In this document: piece after piece, positions 17,304 to 27,270 of the stretch
How positions within the stretch are numbered: position 1 is the first letter of the stretch
How the letters are laid out: each line of letters starts with the position of its first letter
Source of the DNA: an uncultured Proteiniphilum sp.
Lineage (GTDB): Bacteria; Bacteroidota; Bacteroidia; Bacteroidales; Dysgonomonadaceae
DNA: 64,000 nucleotides
Reading direction: 5' to 3'
Assembly: GCA_927407015.1 (NCBI GenBank)
Contig: CAKMJT010000001.1
Coordinates: forward strand, 1-64,000
Notes under the pieces: model-generated
What the model was told of the DNA's origin: nothing
Databases searched by the model: none
The model's input: only the letters and a program-made list of their open reading frames with translations
Program-made: the position numbers and the translations under genes

Positions 17304-18635
17304 TTATAGATACATATTAACCATTGCTTCATAGAGCTCCTGCTTGCCACTGATCTGTGCAGGCTCCATGCCCATCGCAAGGGCATAGGCACGCATATCT
17401 TCCAGCGTCAGTTTGCCCTCTTCGAACTCTTTCCCCTTACCGGCGTCGAAAGAGGCATACCGCTCTTCGCGCATCGACAGATAAGGCGACTCTTCCAGTA
17501 TGGCTGCCGCTGCTTCCAGCGCACGGGCAAAAGCGTCCATGCCGGCAATGTGAGCGATAAAGATATCTTCCAGATCGGTCGAGTTCCTGCGCGTTTTTGC
17601 ATCGAAGTTGGTGCCGCCGCCCTGCAGTCCGCCACCCTGTAGAATCACAAGCATAGCCTGGGTAAGCTCATACAGATCGATAGGGAACTGATCGGTGTCC
17701 CATCCGTTCTGATAATCACCCCTGTTGGCATCGATGGAGCCCAGCATCCCCGCATCCACGGCACATTGCAGGTCATGCTCGAAAGTATGGCCTGCCAGTG
17801 TGGCATGGTTCACCTCCACGTTGAGTTTGAAATCCTTATCGAGGTTGTGGGCACGCAGAAAACCAATCACCGTTTCAGCATCCACATCGTACTGATGTTT
17901 GGTCGGTTCCATCGGTTTGGGTTCAATAAAGAAAGTACCCTTGAACCCTTTTGCCCTGGCATAATCACGCGCTTTGGTCAGCATCATGGCCAGATGCTCT
18001 TTCTCACGTTTCATATCTGTATTCAGCAGGCTCATATACCCTTCACGTCCTCCCCAGAACACATAGTTCTCACCACCCAGCTCAATGGTCGCATCGAGTG
18101 CATTCTTGATCTGTGTGGCTGCATAGGCTACACTGTCGAAATTGGGATTGGTGGCCGCTCCGTTCATATAACGCTTGTTACTGAACACATTGGCCGTGCC
18201 CCAGAGCAGTTTGATGCCCGTTGCGGCCTTTTTCTCCTTGACGTAGGCGACGATGGCTTTCAGGTTGGCTTCGTACTCTTCCAGCGAGTTGCCTTCTTCG
18301 ATAAGGTCCACATCATGAAAACAGAAATAATCGATTCCTATTTTCTGCATGAATTCGAAACCTGCATCTACCTTTTTCCTGGCCTTTTCAATCGCCGTGT
18401 TGCCATTATTCCATTCAAAGTCCTTGGTTTCTTCTCCAAAGGGATCGCTCGACTCTGCACAAAGCGTGTGCCAGTAAGCCATAGAGAATTTAAACCAATC
18501 CTTCATCTTACGCCCGTAAACCACTTTCTCAGGGTTGTAGTACCTGAAGGCCAGTGGATTGCGACTTTCTTTACCCTCGAATTTGATCTTCCCGATTTCC
18601 GGGAAATACTCCGTTCGTTTGTTTGCTGATTCCAT
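17304..18635 (-). CDS. xylA: Xylose isomerase
   Basis: This enzyme converts D-xylose to D-xylulose in the cytoplasm. The protein is 443 aa, typical of the longer bacterial class II enzymes. The active-site His segment (YFCFHDVDL), the metal-ligand segments [27 protein letters not shown] and [18 protein letters not shown] are all intact. It is the last gene of the long minus-strand xylan locus, 38 bases after the xylB stop. A strong terminator lies downstream. It handles the xylose released by the upstream-encoded xylanase and xylosidases. Confidence 0.97.
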   Translation of the reverse strand: MESANKRTEYFPEIGKIKFEGKESRNPLAFRYYNPEKVVYGRKMKDWFKFSMAYWHTLCAESSDPFGEETKDFEWNNGNTAIEKARKKVDAGFEFMQKIGIDYFCFHDVDLIEEGNSLEEYEANLKAIVAYVKEKKAATGIKLLWGTANVFSNKRYMNGAATNPNFDSVAYAATQIKNALDATIELGGENYVFWGGREGYMSLLNTDMKREKEHLAMMLTKARDYARAKGFKGTFFIEPKPMEPTKHQYDVDAETVIGFLRAHNLDKDFKLNVEVNHATLAGHTFEHDLQCAVDAGMLGSIDANRGDYQNGWDTDQFPIDLYELTQAMLVILQGGGLQGGGTNFDAKTRRNSTDLEDIFIAHIAGMDAFARALEAAAAILEESPYLSMREERYASFDAGKGKEFEEGKLTLEDMRAYALAMGMEPAQISGKQELYEAMVNMYL

Positions 18636-18673
18636 AATTTGTTTTACTTAAATAGTGTACTATAAATGATTAA

Positions 18674-20146
18674 TTAAATAAGTGATTTCCATCGTTGATA
18701 AGCCTCCTGATAATTGCTGCTACGGATGTTGTCCGGATCCACGGTTGTGATCTTCTTGAGTGAGGAGAATGCTTCTTCGTTTGAAGCATAGATCCCGGCA
18801 CCCATCCCGGCAGCCTTGGCAGCACCGGCAGCCCCGTCGGTATCGAACAGCTCTATCTGTGCACCACTGACGGAGGCCAACGTTTCACGGAAGAGGGGAC
18901 TGAGGAACATGTTGGCGTTACCGGCCCGAATCACCCTGATATCCATGCCGATCTCCTTCATCACCTCCATGCCGTACTGGAAAGAGAATACGATTCCCTC
19001 TTGAGCCGCCCGAAGGATATCGGACAGGGAGTGTATGTTGAAGTTGATTCCATGAAAGGAGCACTCCACATTCCGGTTTTCCAGTACACGTTCCGCTCCG
19101 TTGCCAAAAGGTATGACTGAGATACCCCTGGCTCCGATGGGTGAGGCAGCAGCCAGATGATTCATATCGTTGTAACTCATCTTCCCTGAGGCCATGTTTT
19201 TCCGGATCCATGAGTTCAGGATGCCTGTCCCGTTGATACACAGGAGTACACCCAGGCGGGTTTGTTCCTGACTGTGATTCACGTGGGCGAAGATATTGAC
19301 TCTCGACAAGGGATCATATTTCACTTCATCCAACACACCGTAGACCACCCCCGATGTGCCGGCCGTAGAGGCAATCTCACCGGGATTGAACACATTGAGC
19401 GATACAGCATTATTGGGTTGGTCTCCAGCACGGTAACATAGCGGTGTGCCGGGATGCAGTCCCAGTTCATCCGCTGCTGAAGCGGTGACCCTGCCCTGCA
19501 GCCCGAAGACGGGTGCTACTTCGGGGATCATAGCCTCGTCAAATCCGAAGTGATGAAGGATATCCTGTGAAAGCTTGTTCTCCTTGAAATCCCAGAAAAT
19601 CCCTTCCGATAATCCTTCCACCGTGACAGAGACCTCTCTGGTAAGCTTCATGGCGATGTAATCGCCGGGTAGCATCACCTTGTCGATGCGGGCGTATAAT
19701 TCCGGTTCATTTTCTTTCACCCATGCCAGCTTGGATGCGGTGAAATTGCCGGGAGAGTTGAGTAAATGCGATAAGACCTTCTTTTCTCCTATCGCCTCAA
19801 AAGCTTTCTCCCCGTAGGGGACCGCACGACTGTCGCACCATATGATGGAGGGGCGCAACAGCTGCCGGTTTTTGTCGATCATCACCAGGCCGTGCATCTG
19901 CCATGAGATACCAATGGCTTTGATATCCTGAGACTGTATACCTGATTGCTCCAGCACTGATACACTGGCCAGTTTCAGGTTGTTCCACCACATCTCCGGA
20001 TCTTGTTCTGCCCATCCCGCACGTTGGGCATACATGGGCATTTCTACTTTTGGAAAGAAGTCCGAAGCGACGGTTTTTCCTGTTTCTGCATCAACAATGG
20101 AAGCTTTCACAGAAGAGCTTCCTACATCATATCCGAGTAAATACAT
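18674..20146 (-). CDS. xylB: Xylulokinase (FGGY family)
   Basis: This enzyme phosphorylates D-xylulose to xylulose 5-phosphate for the pentose phosphate pathway. The 490-aa FGGY kinase shows the N-terminal phosphate loop LLGYDVGSSSVKASIVD, ISWQMHGLVMIDK and WCDSRAVPYG for substrate binding, and the catalytic Asp region RAGDQPNNAV. Its C-terminal adenosine region is DGAAGAAKAAGMG. It lies 20 bases downstream of uxuA and 38 bases upstream of xylA. This makes the xylose and hexuronate steps one transcription unit. Confidence 0.94.
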   Translation of the reverse strand: MYLLGYDVGSSSVKASIVDAETGKTVASDFFPKVEMPMYAQRAGWAEQDPEMWWNNLKLASVSVLEQSGIQSQDIKAIGISWQMHGLVMIDKNRQLLRPSIIWCDSRAVPYGEKAFEAIGEKKVLSHLLNSPGNFTASKLAWVKENEPELYARIDKVMLPGDYIAMKLTREVSVTVEGLSEGIFWDFKENKLSQDILHHFGFDEAMIPEVAPVFGLQGRVTASAADELGLHPGTPLCYRAGDQPNNAVSLNVFNPGEIASTAGTSGVVYGVLDEVKYDPLSRVNIFAHVNHSQEQTRLGVLLCINGTGILNSWIRKNMASGKMSYNDMNHLAAASPIGARGISVIPFGNGAERVLENRNVECSFHGINFNIHSLSDILRAAQEGIVFSFQYGMEVMKEIGMDIRVIRAGNANMFLSPLFRETLASVSGAQIELFDTDGAAGAAKAAGMGAGIYASNEEAFSSLKKITTVDPDNIRSSNYQEAYQRWKSLI

Positions 20147-20166
20147 CTTTTATTTTTTATAGTTAG

Positions 20167-21339
20167 TTATTCAGAATCTATCTCATTCCGCACCACGGCC
20201 ATCATCCCTTCCACCTGTGCCAGAGCAAACATTCTCCCGTAAAAGGAATAACCCGGATTATGATTATTATGGACATCATCCAGCATCACTCTGCCGTGAT
20301 CAACCCGCATGGGGATATTCGGTTTCTCCCTTTCCAGTATACGGATGACCTCTATCAGCTTCCCGTTACCCCCGAGGTGGGATGTTTCGATAAAATCACC
20401 GTCGGGTAGTAATTCAGTGCTTCTCAGGTGGGCAAAGCCGATCTTCTCCGCAAATCTAAGGGCCAGTAGGGGTGTGTCATTATGCGCACCGGCGCTCAAT
20501 GAACCGGCACAAAAGGCCAGACCGTTACGCTTGCTGTCGAGCAGATTCATGATCCATGCAATATCTGTCTCTCCGGTAACGATACGGGGTAACCCAAAAA
20601 CCGGAAAGGGAGGATCATCGGGATGGATGCAGAGGGTAACCCCTTCTGCTTCTGCGACCGGGATCACCTTCTCCAGAAAATATTTCAGGTTCTCCCGCAA
20701 TTGGTCTTTGTCTATCCCCTGATATTGCTGAAGCAGCTTCCTGAACTCCTCCACCGGGTCAGTTCCTTCCGATATTTTGCGATGGATAAATCCCTGCGTC
20801 TTCACGATGATCGTATCAATCAACGCTGCTTTCTCCTCTGCCGTTATTGACTGACCAAGCGTGGCTATCTTCTCCAGCTCCTCCGGGGTGTAATTTCCTT
20901 CAGCTCCCTCTCGTTGCAGGATCCTGCAGTCGAAATAGGCAAAGCGAATCTTGTCGAAGTAGAGCGTGGAGGTGCCGTCCGGCAATATCCTGTTCAAATC
21001 GGTACGCACCCAATCGATGGCCGGCATGAAATTATAGCATACTGTCTTCACCCCTGCTTTGGACAGATTGATCAAACTTGTTTTGTAGTTTTCAATCAGC
21101 TGATCGCGGCCTGCGCCGGCGTACTTGATCTCCTCCGCCACGGGAAGGCTTTCCGCCACAGACCAGTGCAGACCCGCATTTCCTATAAAGCGGCTCAGGT
21201 CATTGATGGCATCCTCCGTCCACACCTCGTCGGGTGGCAGATCGTAGAGTGCCGTGACGATGCCTTCCACGCCGATCTGACGCAGCATCTCCAGCGTAAT
21301 GCTATCTTTTTTTCCAAACCAGCGCCATGTTTTTTCCAT
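20167..21339 (-). CDS. uxuA: Mannonate dehydratase
   Basis: This enzyme dehydrates D-mannonate to 2-keto-3-deoxy-D-gluconate in glucuronate catabolism. The N-terminus MEKTWRWFGKKDSITLEMLR, the segment YNFMPAIDWVRTDL, and the metal-ligand regions CAGSLSAGAHND, FAHLRSTE, IETSHLGG and RVDHGR are all typical of UxuA. The length of 390 aa is normal. It follows the GH67 alpha-glucuronidase gene in the same operon, which links glucuronic acid release from xylan to its degradation. UxaC and UxuB are not in this window. Confidence 0.95.
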   Translation of the reverse strand: MEKTWRWFGKKDSITLEMLRQIGVEGIVTALYDLPPDEVWTEDAINDLSRFIGNAGLHWSVAESLPVAEEIKYAGAGRDQLIENYKTSLINLSKAGVKTVCYNFMPAIDWVRTDLNRILPDGTSTLYFDKIRFAYFDCRILQREGAEGNYTPEELEKIATLGQSITAEEKAALIDTIIVKTQGFIHRKISEGTDPVEEFRKLLQQYQGIDKDQLRENLKYFLEKVIPVAEAEGVTLCIHPDDPPFPVFGLPRIVTGETDIAWIMNLLDSKRNGLAFCAGSLSAGAHNDTPLLALRFAEKIGFAHLRSTELLPDGDFIETSHLGGNGKLIEVIRILEREKPNIPMRVDHGRVMLDDVHNNHNPGYSFYGRMFALAQVEGMMAVVRNEIDSE

Positions 21340-21356
21340 TTTACTTTTCTATTATT

Positions 21357-21391
21357 TAGCACTCAGCTCACAGCTATCAGCGTTCAGCACT
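21357..21391 (-). repeat. Five-unit heptamer array upstream of uxuA
   Basis: On the minus strand the units read AGTGCTG, AACGCTG, ATAGCTG, TGAGCTG and AGTGCTA. This is the same heptamer family as the 15663-15746 array, and it lies in the 132-base gap between GH67 and uxuA. Confidence 0.6.
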
Positions 21392-21471
21392 CACGTAATA
21401 TCTTAGTATCGTATCAACTTAAAAACTTTTTTAACTTCAAACATCGGACTATGGACTATGAATGTATCACA

Positions 21472-23592
21472 TCAATTATGATGTTTGAGATCCAGTTTTA
21501 TCTTTTGCAACTCTTCCAGTTCATGTACCGGTCGTTCAATGTCGTAAGGAATGGGTCTGCCGGAAAAAGTCTGGAAATAGAGCAGACAGGCATCCTTCCA
21601 CCAGACGGCGTCACGCGACTGTATCCTGAGGCGTGACTGCACATGCAGGAAGCGCTCATTGTCGACATAGGATTCCATCTGATCCCATACTTTCTGAAAC
21701 GTCCGTACCTGCTGTACACCGCCGTCGTAGCGGTAACAAAGTTCATCCCATAAGGTCCGGCCGTTCTTCATCGTGTGATCCCAGGGGACATGATGGAACC
21801 AGAGCAGCAGTTCTTCGGGACATGTTTCAATATGGTTGTATTTCTCCTTTACCGGAGAGCAGTATTGCGAGACAGCATTACTTCCGTTTACTGTACGGTC
21901 GAAGCCGATACCCACTTCATTGGCGTTGTGGTAGTAGGGTGGAAGCCAGTCGGCGCGGGCTCCCGGGATATTACACCATGGTTCCGGACCATAGTGGTGA
22001 TCCCAGGCAAAGATATGGTGCAACCCCAGTGGCATCATATAATCCACAGCCGTCTCCCATGAGCCGAGCATCAGCTGCTTCACAGGTTCCACGAAGCTGT
22101 TGTCGTGTGTAAAGGTAGCACGGATCCATTCGTCAGCGATCTCTTCAGCAGGAAGCGTATGATCCCATGCCAGCCGGCCGAACGCGTACCAGTTGGCCTG
22201 TGCGAAATGGTGACCGCACCAGTTGGTATCCTCACCTATATTGGCCACGCCGGCAATGGCGCTGACCGGATGCGGGTAGATGCTTCCGTCGGTTGTTCCG
22301 GCTACGGTGAAGTTGTCACCGCTACAGTGGGTGTTGCTTCCCAGAAACTCTTTCCATTGTGTGCCGAGATAGACCAGATGGTTGGAGAAACCGAGGTACT
22401 CCTGTGTGATCTGCAGCTCGGGCATCACCGCGGTTTTCTTCACAGCCCCGAAGAGGGGACTGAAAGGCTCACGCGGCTGGAAATCGACCGGTCCGTTCTT
22501 CACCTGGATGATCACATTGTCACGAAACTGTCCGTCCAGCGGCACAAATTCACTGTAGGCCTGTTTGGCACGATCTTCTTCAGTAGGGTTATAGACAAAA
22601 GCACGCCACATCACGATACCGCCATGCGGCTTCAATGCATCGGCCAGCATATTGGCGCCTTCGGCATGGGTACGACCATAGTCCTGTGGCCCGGGCAGCC
22701 CTTCTGAATTGGCTTTTACCAGGAACCCACCGAAATCGGGTATCAACCGGTATATCTCGTTCACCTTGGTGCGCCACCACTGCTGTACCGCTGCGTTGAG
22801 TGGATCGGAGTTCTCCAGTCTTCCCAGCTCGGCAGGGGATGAGAAGTTGATGGACAGATAGACCTTGATGTGATAAGGCCGCAGCTGATCAGCGATCACC
22901 CTCACCTTTTCCAGGTATTCCCTGGTAAGTATGTCGGGTGTGGCATTCACATTGTTGAGTACTGTCGCGTTAATCCCTATGGAAGCGTTTGCCCGTGCAT
23001 ATTCCCTGTAGCGGGGCGAGATTGTTCTGGGTAGTTCGTCCCATCGCCAGATGGAATGACCGGCATACCCCCGTTCTACGGTACCGTTGAGATTATCCCA
23101 GTGGTTCAGGATACGGATATCGAAGCGCGGCTTCTCCGTCATATCGAGGTTGCTGGTGAGCCGTCCCGTCTGAATCATCCTCAGCAGATGAAACACACCA
23201 TAGAGTAGTCCGCGCTCATCCGCAGAGGCCACCACCGTCATGTTAATCTTTCCCTGCCGGACAGACCGGATGATATATCCTTCAGGGCCTGCCTCCAGCA
23301 GTTCACTGTCGAGATGGAGTCTGCGGATGGTACGATCATTGATTGTCCCTATCAGCAATGTGTTGTTTTTGAACTTGTTGGTTCCTGGGAGAAAACTGCC
23401 TGTCATCTCATTCCATGCCCGCTGAAATTCCATCATAGCCATAGACGTCTCTGAACCTTTCAAGCTGCTGAAGGAGGGTATTTCACTCACTTCCTGTGGC
23501 CGGAAACGGAGCCAGAGACGGCTCCCGTCATCCGCTTTCAGCTGAAGCACTGAAAGGAGACAATAAAGAAGTATGGATACCTTTATCTTCAT
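21472..23592 (-). CDS. Alpha-glucuronidase, GH67
   Basis: This enzyme removes (4-O-methyl-)glucuronic acid from the non-reducing end of xylooligosaccharides. The 706-aa protein has a clear signal peptide (MKIKVSILLYCLLSVLQLKA), so it acts in the periplasm. The TIM-barrel active site shows VKANSEGLPGP (acid Glu), GIVMWRAFVYNP and IQVKNGPVDFQPREP (the Asp/Glu base pair). The C-terminal helical domain typical of GH67 follows. It starts 5 bases after the GH43_1 gene and precedes uxuA, so released glucuronate can go straight to the hexuronate pathway. Confidence 0.95.
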   Translation of the reverse strand: MKIKVSILLYCLLSVLQLKADDGSRLWLRFRPQEVSEIPSFSSLKGSETSMAMMEFQRAWNEMTGSFLPGTNKFKNNTLLIGTINDRTIRRLHLDSELLEAGPEGYIIRSVRQGKINMTVVASADERGLLYGVFHLLRMIQTGRLTSNLDMTEKPRFDIRILNHWDNLNGTVERGYAGHSIWRWDELPRTISPRYREYARANASIGINATVLNNVNATPDILTREYLEKVRVIADQLRPYHIKVYLSINFSSPAELGRLENSDPLNAAVQQWWRTKVNEIYRLIPDFGGFLVKANSEGLPGPQDYGRTHAEGANMLADALKPHGGIVMWRAFVYNPTEEDRAKQAYSEFVPLDGQFRDNVIIQVKNGPVDFQPREPFSPLFGAVKKTAVMPELQITQEYLGFSNHLVYLGTQWKEFLGSNTHCSGDNFTVAGTTDGSIYPHPVSAIAGVANIGEDTNWCGHHFAQANWYAFGRLAWDHTLPAEEIADEWIRATFTHDNSFVEPVKQLMLGSWETAVDYMMPLGLHHIFAWDHHYGPEPWCNIPGARADWLPPYYHNANEVGIGFDRTVNGSNAVSQYCSPVKEKYNHIETCPEELLLWFHHVPWDHTMKNGRTLWDELCYRYDGGVQQVRTFQKVWDQMESYVDNERFLHVQSRLRIQSRDAVWWKDACLLYFQTFSGRPIPYDIERPVHELEELQKIKLDLKHHN

Positions 23593-23597
23593 TCCTG

Positions 23598-24572
23598 TTA
23601 CAATGATCCTTCAATGGTTTGTATGGTTCCATCGGCATTGTACAGCAGTTCAGCCACCTTCAGGCTCCTCAGCCAGGTTCTGCCTCCTGAGGGCACACTG
23701 TCGTGGTGGAACAGGTACCATTTCCCCCTGAACTCCACGATGGAGTGATGGGTAGTCCACCCTACCACGGGGGTAAGGATGACCCCCTGATAGGTAAAGG
23801 GTCCCAGTGGATTGTCGCCGGTGGCGTAGCAAATGCGGTGCGTGTCGCCGGTGGAGTAGGAGAAGTAGTATTTCCCGTTGAAGCGATGCATCCAGGATGC
23901 CTCAAAGAAACGACGATCCGTATCACCGGCGGTAAGCGGTTTCCCGTTCTCATCCAGGATAACGAGGTCGCGTGGTTCTTCCGCAAATTCCAGCATATCT
24001 TCCCTCAGTCTCACCACCCTGGGACATAGCGCCGGCTCTTCTCCTTCAGGCAGTTGGGCACACTCCAGCGCCTTATTGTCGCGGTAGCGCTGCAGCTGGC
24101 CACCCCACAGTCCACCGAAGTACATATAGTATTCACTATCTGTATCCTTCCAGACACATGGGTCGATGCTGTAACTCCCCTTCATCGGATTCTCCTGCGG
24201 GATAAAGGGCCCTTCCGGTTTGTCGCTGACGGCTACGCCGAGGCGAAAGATGTCGTTACGGTCCTTCAGCGGGAAGTACATATAATATTTTCCGTTTCTG
24301 CAGGCTACATCGCTATCCCACAGCTGGCGGCCTGCCCAGGGGATATCATCCGTACGCAACACCACGCCGTGATCGGTTACTTCGCCGTTCCCGACATCAT
24401 CCATCGAGAAGACATGGTAATCCTTCATATCGAAATGATCTCCGTTGTCGTTTTCCGGTATGCCGCTCTCCCTGTCGTGAGAGGGGTAAATATAGAGTTT
24501 GCCGTTAAAAACGTGTACTGCCGGATCGGCCATATAATCGCCGGGCACCAGGTATTTTGTTGTATGTTTCAT
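23598..24572 (-). CDS. GH43 (subfamily 1-like) beta-xylosidase, cytoplasmic
   Basis: This 324-aa five-bladed beta-propeller enzyme has no signal peptide, which places it in the cytoplasm. The three catalytic positions are visible: base Asp in YMADPAVHVF, pKa-modulating Asp in SIDPCVWKD and acid Glu in RRFFEASWMHRF. The close fit to short GH43_1 enzymes suggests hydrolysis of xylobiose or short xylooligosaccharides imported by the neighbouring GPH transporter. Arabinofuranosidase activity is a possible alternative. It lies between the GH10 and GH67 genes in one operon. Confidence 0.88.
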   Translation of the reverse strand: MKHTTKYLVPGDYMADPAVHVFNGKLYIYPSHDRESGIPENDNGDHFDMKDYHVFSMDDVGNGEVTDHGVVLRTDDIPWAGRQLWDSDVACRNGKYYMYFPLKDRNDIFRLGVAVSDKPEGPFIPQENPMKGSYSIDPCVWKDTDSEYYMYFGGLWGGQLQRYRDNKALECAQLPEGEEPALCPRVVRLREDMLEFAEEPRDLVILDENGKPLTAGDTDRRFFEASWMHRFNGKYYFSYSTGDTHRICYATGDNPLGPFTYQGVILTPVVGWTTHHSIVEFRGKWYLFHHDSVPSGGRTWLRSLKVAELLYNADGTIQTIEGSL

Positions 24573-24658
24573 ATCTCTTTGTCTTTTAATTCAGGGAGGT
24601 ACAGGCAATCATCGGGTGACCGTTCATCCCGCCGGAAAAGCCTGTCGCCAACAATCAT

Positions 24659-25804
24659 TTATTCCTTGTTCTCCGTAAGTTCAATCAGCTTTTGTACCAC
24701 CTGTTTCGGCTGATATTGTCTGTCAAATAGCAGCGGGTAATCTGTCCTGCCTTTCATGGGCCAGTCGTTTCTCCATGTATCTGCATCGGTCAGACCCCAG
24801 AGTGTCACACGGCTGATCTGATCACTGTATTTCAGGAACAGCTGAAAATAGTCGGTATATCTCTGTTCCCACGCCGCAGCGATATCGTCGGGAAGGCCTG
24901 CAGCATACGGGTTCATCTTCTCCTGGTAGGCGGCACTCAGCGAAACCTCCGCTGTCTCCTCACCGGGAAAGGGAAGCAGGGTGATATCCATCTCTGTGAT
25001 CATCACATTGACTCCCAGCGCTGCGTAAGCCTGGATGCTCTTCTCAAACTCACCGATATCAGGGTGATCCATCCCCATATGTCCCTGCATGCCGATACCA
25101 TCTATCCTTATACCCTCTGCCTGCAGCTGCTTCACCAGCTCCACCACACCCTTTCTTTTGCCTTCCATCGACATGGCATAGTCGTTGTAGTAAAGCTCCG
25201 CATCGGGATCAGCCTCATGGGCGAACTGAAACGCCAGTTTGATATAGTCGTCTCCTATAATTTCAAAAAACTTAGTATTCCTCCATGATCCGTCATCCAT
25301 TATCGCTTCGTTCACTACATCCCATCCATCTACACGTCCTTTGTAGCGACCTACCACGGTATGGATATGGTTTCTCATCCTTTCGATCATCACCTCCCGT
25401 GAAACATCTGCTCCGTTTTCATCAACGAAAAGCCAGGCAGGTGCCTGTGAATGCCAGACCAGTGTATGTCCGACGATGAACATGCCGTTTGCCTCCCCGA
25501 ATTCAACGAACTTGTCGGCTTCTTCAAAGAAGAATACCCCTTCGGTGGGTTGGATATGCATGCTTTTCATGCAGTTCTCCGCCACGATGGAATTAAAATG
25601 CTGTTTGATCAGACTGATTCCCAGGGTGTCATTGCCATAATTGTGGCTCTTGTTCAAGGCAGTTCCTACCAGGAACCTGCCCTGGTAGGCATCTTTCAAA
25701 GAGGATGTCGGTTCAGTTACCGTGCTGTTGCAGCTCATCAGTGCAACGCTCAGCAGCGTTGCGATGAAACCCATTTTGCTCTCCCAACTGTTTGTCTTCA
25801 TCAT
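24659..25804 (-). CDS. Endo-1,4-beta-xylanase, GH10 lipoprotein
   Basis: This 381-aa enzyme cuts the xylan backbone. The N-terminus carries a lipoprotein signal ending in SVALMSC, so the enzyme is probably membrane anchored. The GH10 barrel has the acid/base Glu in GWDVVNEAIMDDG and the nucleophile Glu in MITEMDITLLPF, with HTLVWHSQAPAW for substrate binding and a WGLTDADTWRNDWP end segment. It is the only recognisable backbone-cleaving endo-xylanase left intact in the window, because a GH30-type gene is reduced to a remnant. It sits between the transporter and GH43_1 genes. Confidence 0.95.
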   Translation of the reverse strand: MMKTNSWESKMGFIATLLSVALMSCNSTVTEPTSSLKDAYQGRFLVGTALNKSHNYGNDTLGISLIKQHFNSIVAENCMKSMHIQPTEGVFFFEEADKFVEFGEANGMFIVGHTLVWHSQAPAWLFVDENGADVSREVMIERMRNHIHTVVGRYKGRVDGWDVVNEAIMDDGSWRNTKFFEIIGDDYIKLAFQFAHEADPDAELYYNDYAMSMEGKRKGVVELVKQLQAEGIRIDGIGMQGHMGMDHPDIGEFEKSIQAYAALGVNVMITEMDITLLPFPGEETAEVSLSAAYQEKMNPYAAGLPDDIAAAWEQRYTDYFQLFLKYSDQISRVTLWGLTDADTWRNDWPMKGRTDYPLLFDRQYQPKQVVQKLIELTENKE

Positions 25805-25828
25805 AATGGTAATTTATTGAGATAATTA

Positions 25829-27235
25829 TTATTGTCTCGCTTCAATCTCGATATTGATTTTGTCAATCACATCATCTTCCAGTTCATATTTGGAGATGAT
25901 GAACATCGCCGCGATCAGCAGTATCGCCGGAATCACGGCCACAAGCCACAGTATCCCCTGTTCGGTAAAGGGTGTCTGTGAAACGGCATTTTTCTCGTCG
26001 AACCCGACAATGGCCAGCACAAAACCGGGAACAACGCCTCCCAGTGCCATTCCGGCCTTGAAGAAGATGCCAGTCAAGGCATTGACGATCCCCGAGATAC
26101 GTTTGCCGGTGGTATGTTCACCGTAGGAGATCACCTCCGGCACCAGTGCCCACATATATCCGGTGGCAACGATGACGCCGGTTGATTTGATAAACTGGGC
26201 TGTCAGCACCAGCCACACCTGCGTTTTCAAAGCCGGAACCACTGACACCACATATAATATCGCCATCCCGAGAATGGCTATGGAAAGAAAAACATAAAAC
26301 ATCTGTTTCTTACCTATCGCCTTTTTGATGGCAGGAACCATCGGCATAAAGATAAATGCAGGGATGGAACCCAGAGCCATGAAGTAAGGCAACATATCGG
26401 GTGCATGCACATTATAGATCATATAATAGGAGCCGGCGGAATTGCCGATAGCCATCATCGCGAAGGCGGTGATAAAGAAGAATGCGAGCACCCGCAGCGG
26501 ACGGTTGCGTTTGAATTCTGTCCAAAGATCTGACACCTTTACCAAAGCCATGTCTTTCTCATTCATCACCACCCGCTCCTTTGTCTGGGTATAGCAGAAG
26601 ATCAGCAGTGCCAGTCCTGCCAGTGCATAGATGGTCATGGTGATAAACCAGGCATTGCCGGATTCCGCTGAGTTTATTTTACCGTCAGGAGAGAGTGTTT
26701 TTACGATGATGGGTATCCCATAGGCTACGGCCAGACCACCCAGGTTTGCCAGGAACATCCGTGCCGCCGTGAGTTTGGTGATCTCGTCGGTATCGCGGGT
26801 AAGAGAAGCATTCAATGCGCCATACGGAACGTTCACCAGGGTATAGAACATCGACATACCCACATAAGTGATATAGGCATAGAGCAATGAACCGGAGAAA
26901 CCGTTCCAGAAACAGAGGATGGCGAAACCGGTCAGCGGTATCCCTCCCAGGATCAGATAGGAGCGATATTTTCCCAGTTTGGGGTTGTGCTTATCCACAA
27001 AGGCTCCCACAATCGGATCCCAGATCACGTCGATCAGACGGACAATAAGAAACATCACCGCTGCCGTCGCTGCAGGTATGCCGAAAACGTTGGTATAGAA
27101 GATAAGCAGGTACATCGAGACAGTCTGATAGATCAGGTTCTGAGCCAGATCTCCCGAGCCGAAGCCGATACGCTGCACCATGGAAAGTTTATAAAAACCT
27201 TTCGATTCTCCAATAGTTGGTGTCTTTAATTGCAT
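25829..27235 (-). CDS. GPH-family (MFS) oligosaccharide/xyloside:cation symporter
   Basis: This is a 468-aa inner-membrane protein with about twelve transmembrane segments. The GPH-family N-terminal signature is present (FGSGDLAQNLIYQ, then RLIDVIWDPIVGAFVD). A second-half signature is TGKRISGIVNAL. It most likely imports xylooligosaccharides or aldouronic acids into the cytoplasm with sodium or protons. It is encoded between the CE20-like esterase and GH10 genes. The cytoplasmic GH43_1 encoded two genes downstream supports this role. Pentose monosaccharide transport is also possible for the family. Confidence 0.9.
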   Translation of the reverse strand: MQLKTPTIGESKGFYKLSMVQRIGFGSGDLAQNLIYQTVSMYLLIFYTNVFGIPAATAAVMFLIVRLIDVIWDPIVGAFVDKHNPKLGKYRSYLILGGIPLTGFAILCFWNGFSGSLLYAYITYVGMSMFYTLVNVPYGALNASLTRDTDEITKLTAARMFLANLGGLAVAYGIPIIVKTLSPDGKINSAESGNAWFITMTIYALAGLALLIFCYTQTKERVVMNEKDMALVKVSDLWTEFKRNRPLRVLAFFFITAFAMMAIGNSAGSYYMIYNVHAPDMLPYFMALGSIPAFIFMPMVPAIKKAIGKKQMFYVFLSIAILGMAILYVVSVVPALKTQVWLVLTAQFIKSTGVIVATGYMWALVPEVISYGEHTTGKRISGIVNALTGIFFKAGMALGGVVPGFVLAIVGFDEKNAVSQTPFTEQGILWLVAVIPAILLIAAMFIISKYELEDDVIDKINIEIEARQ

Positions 27236-27270
27236 TTTTTTGAATTGATTATGTATGGTTCAGTTTACTT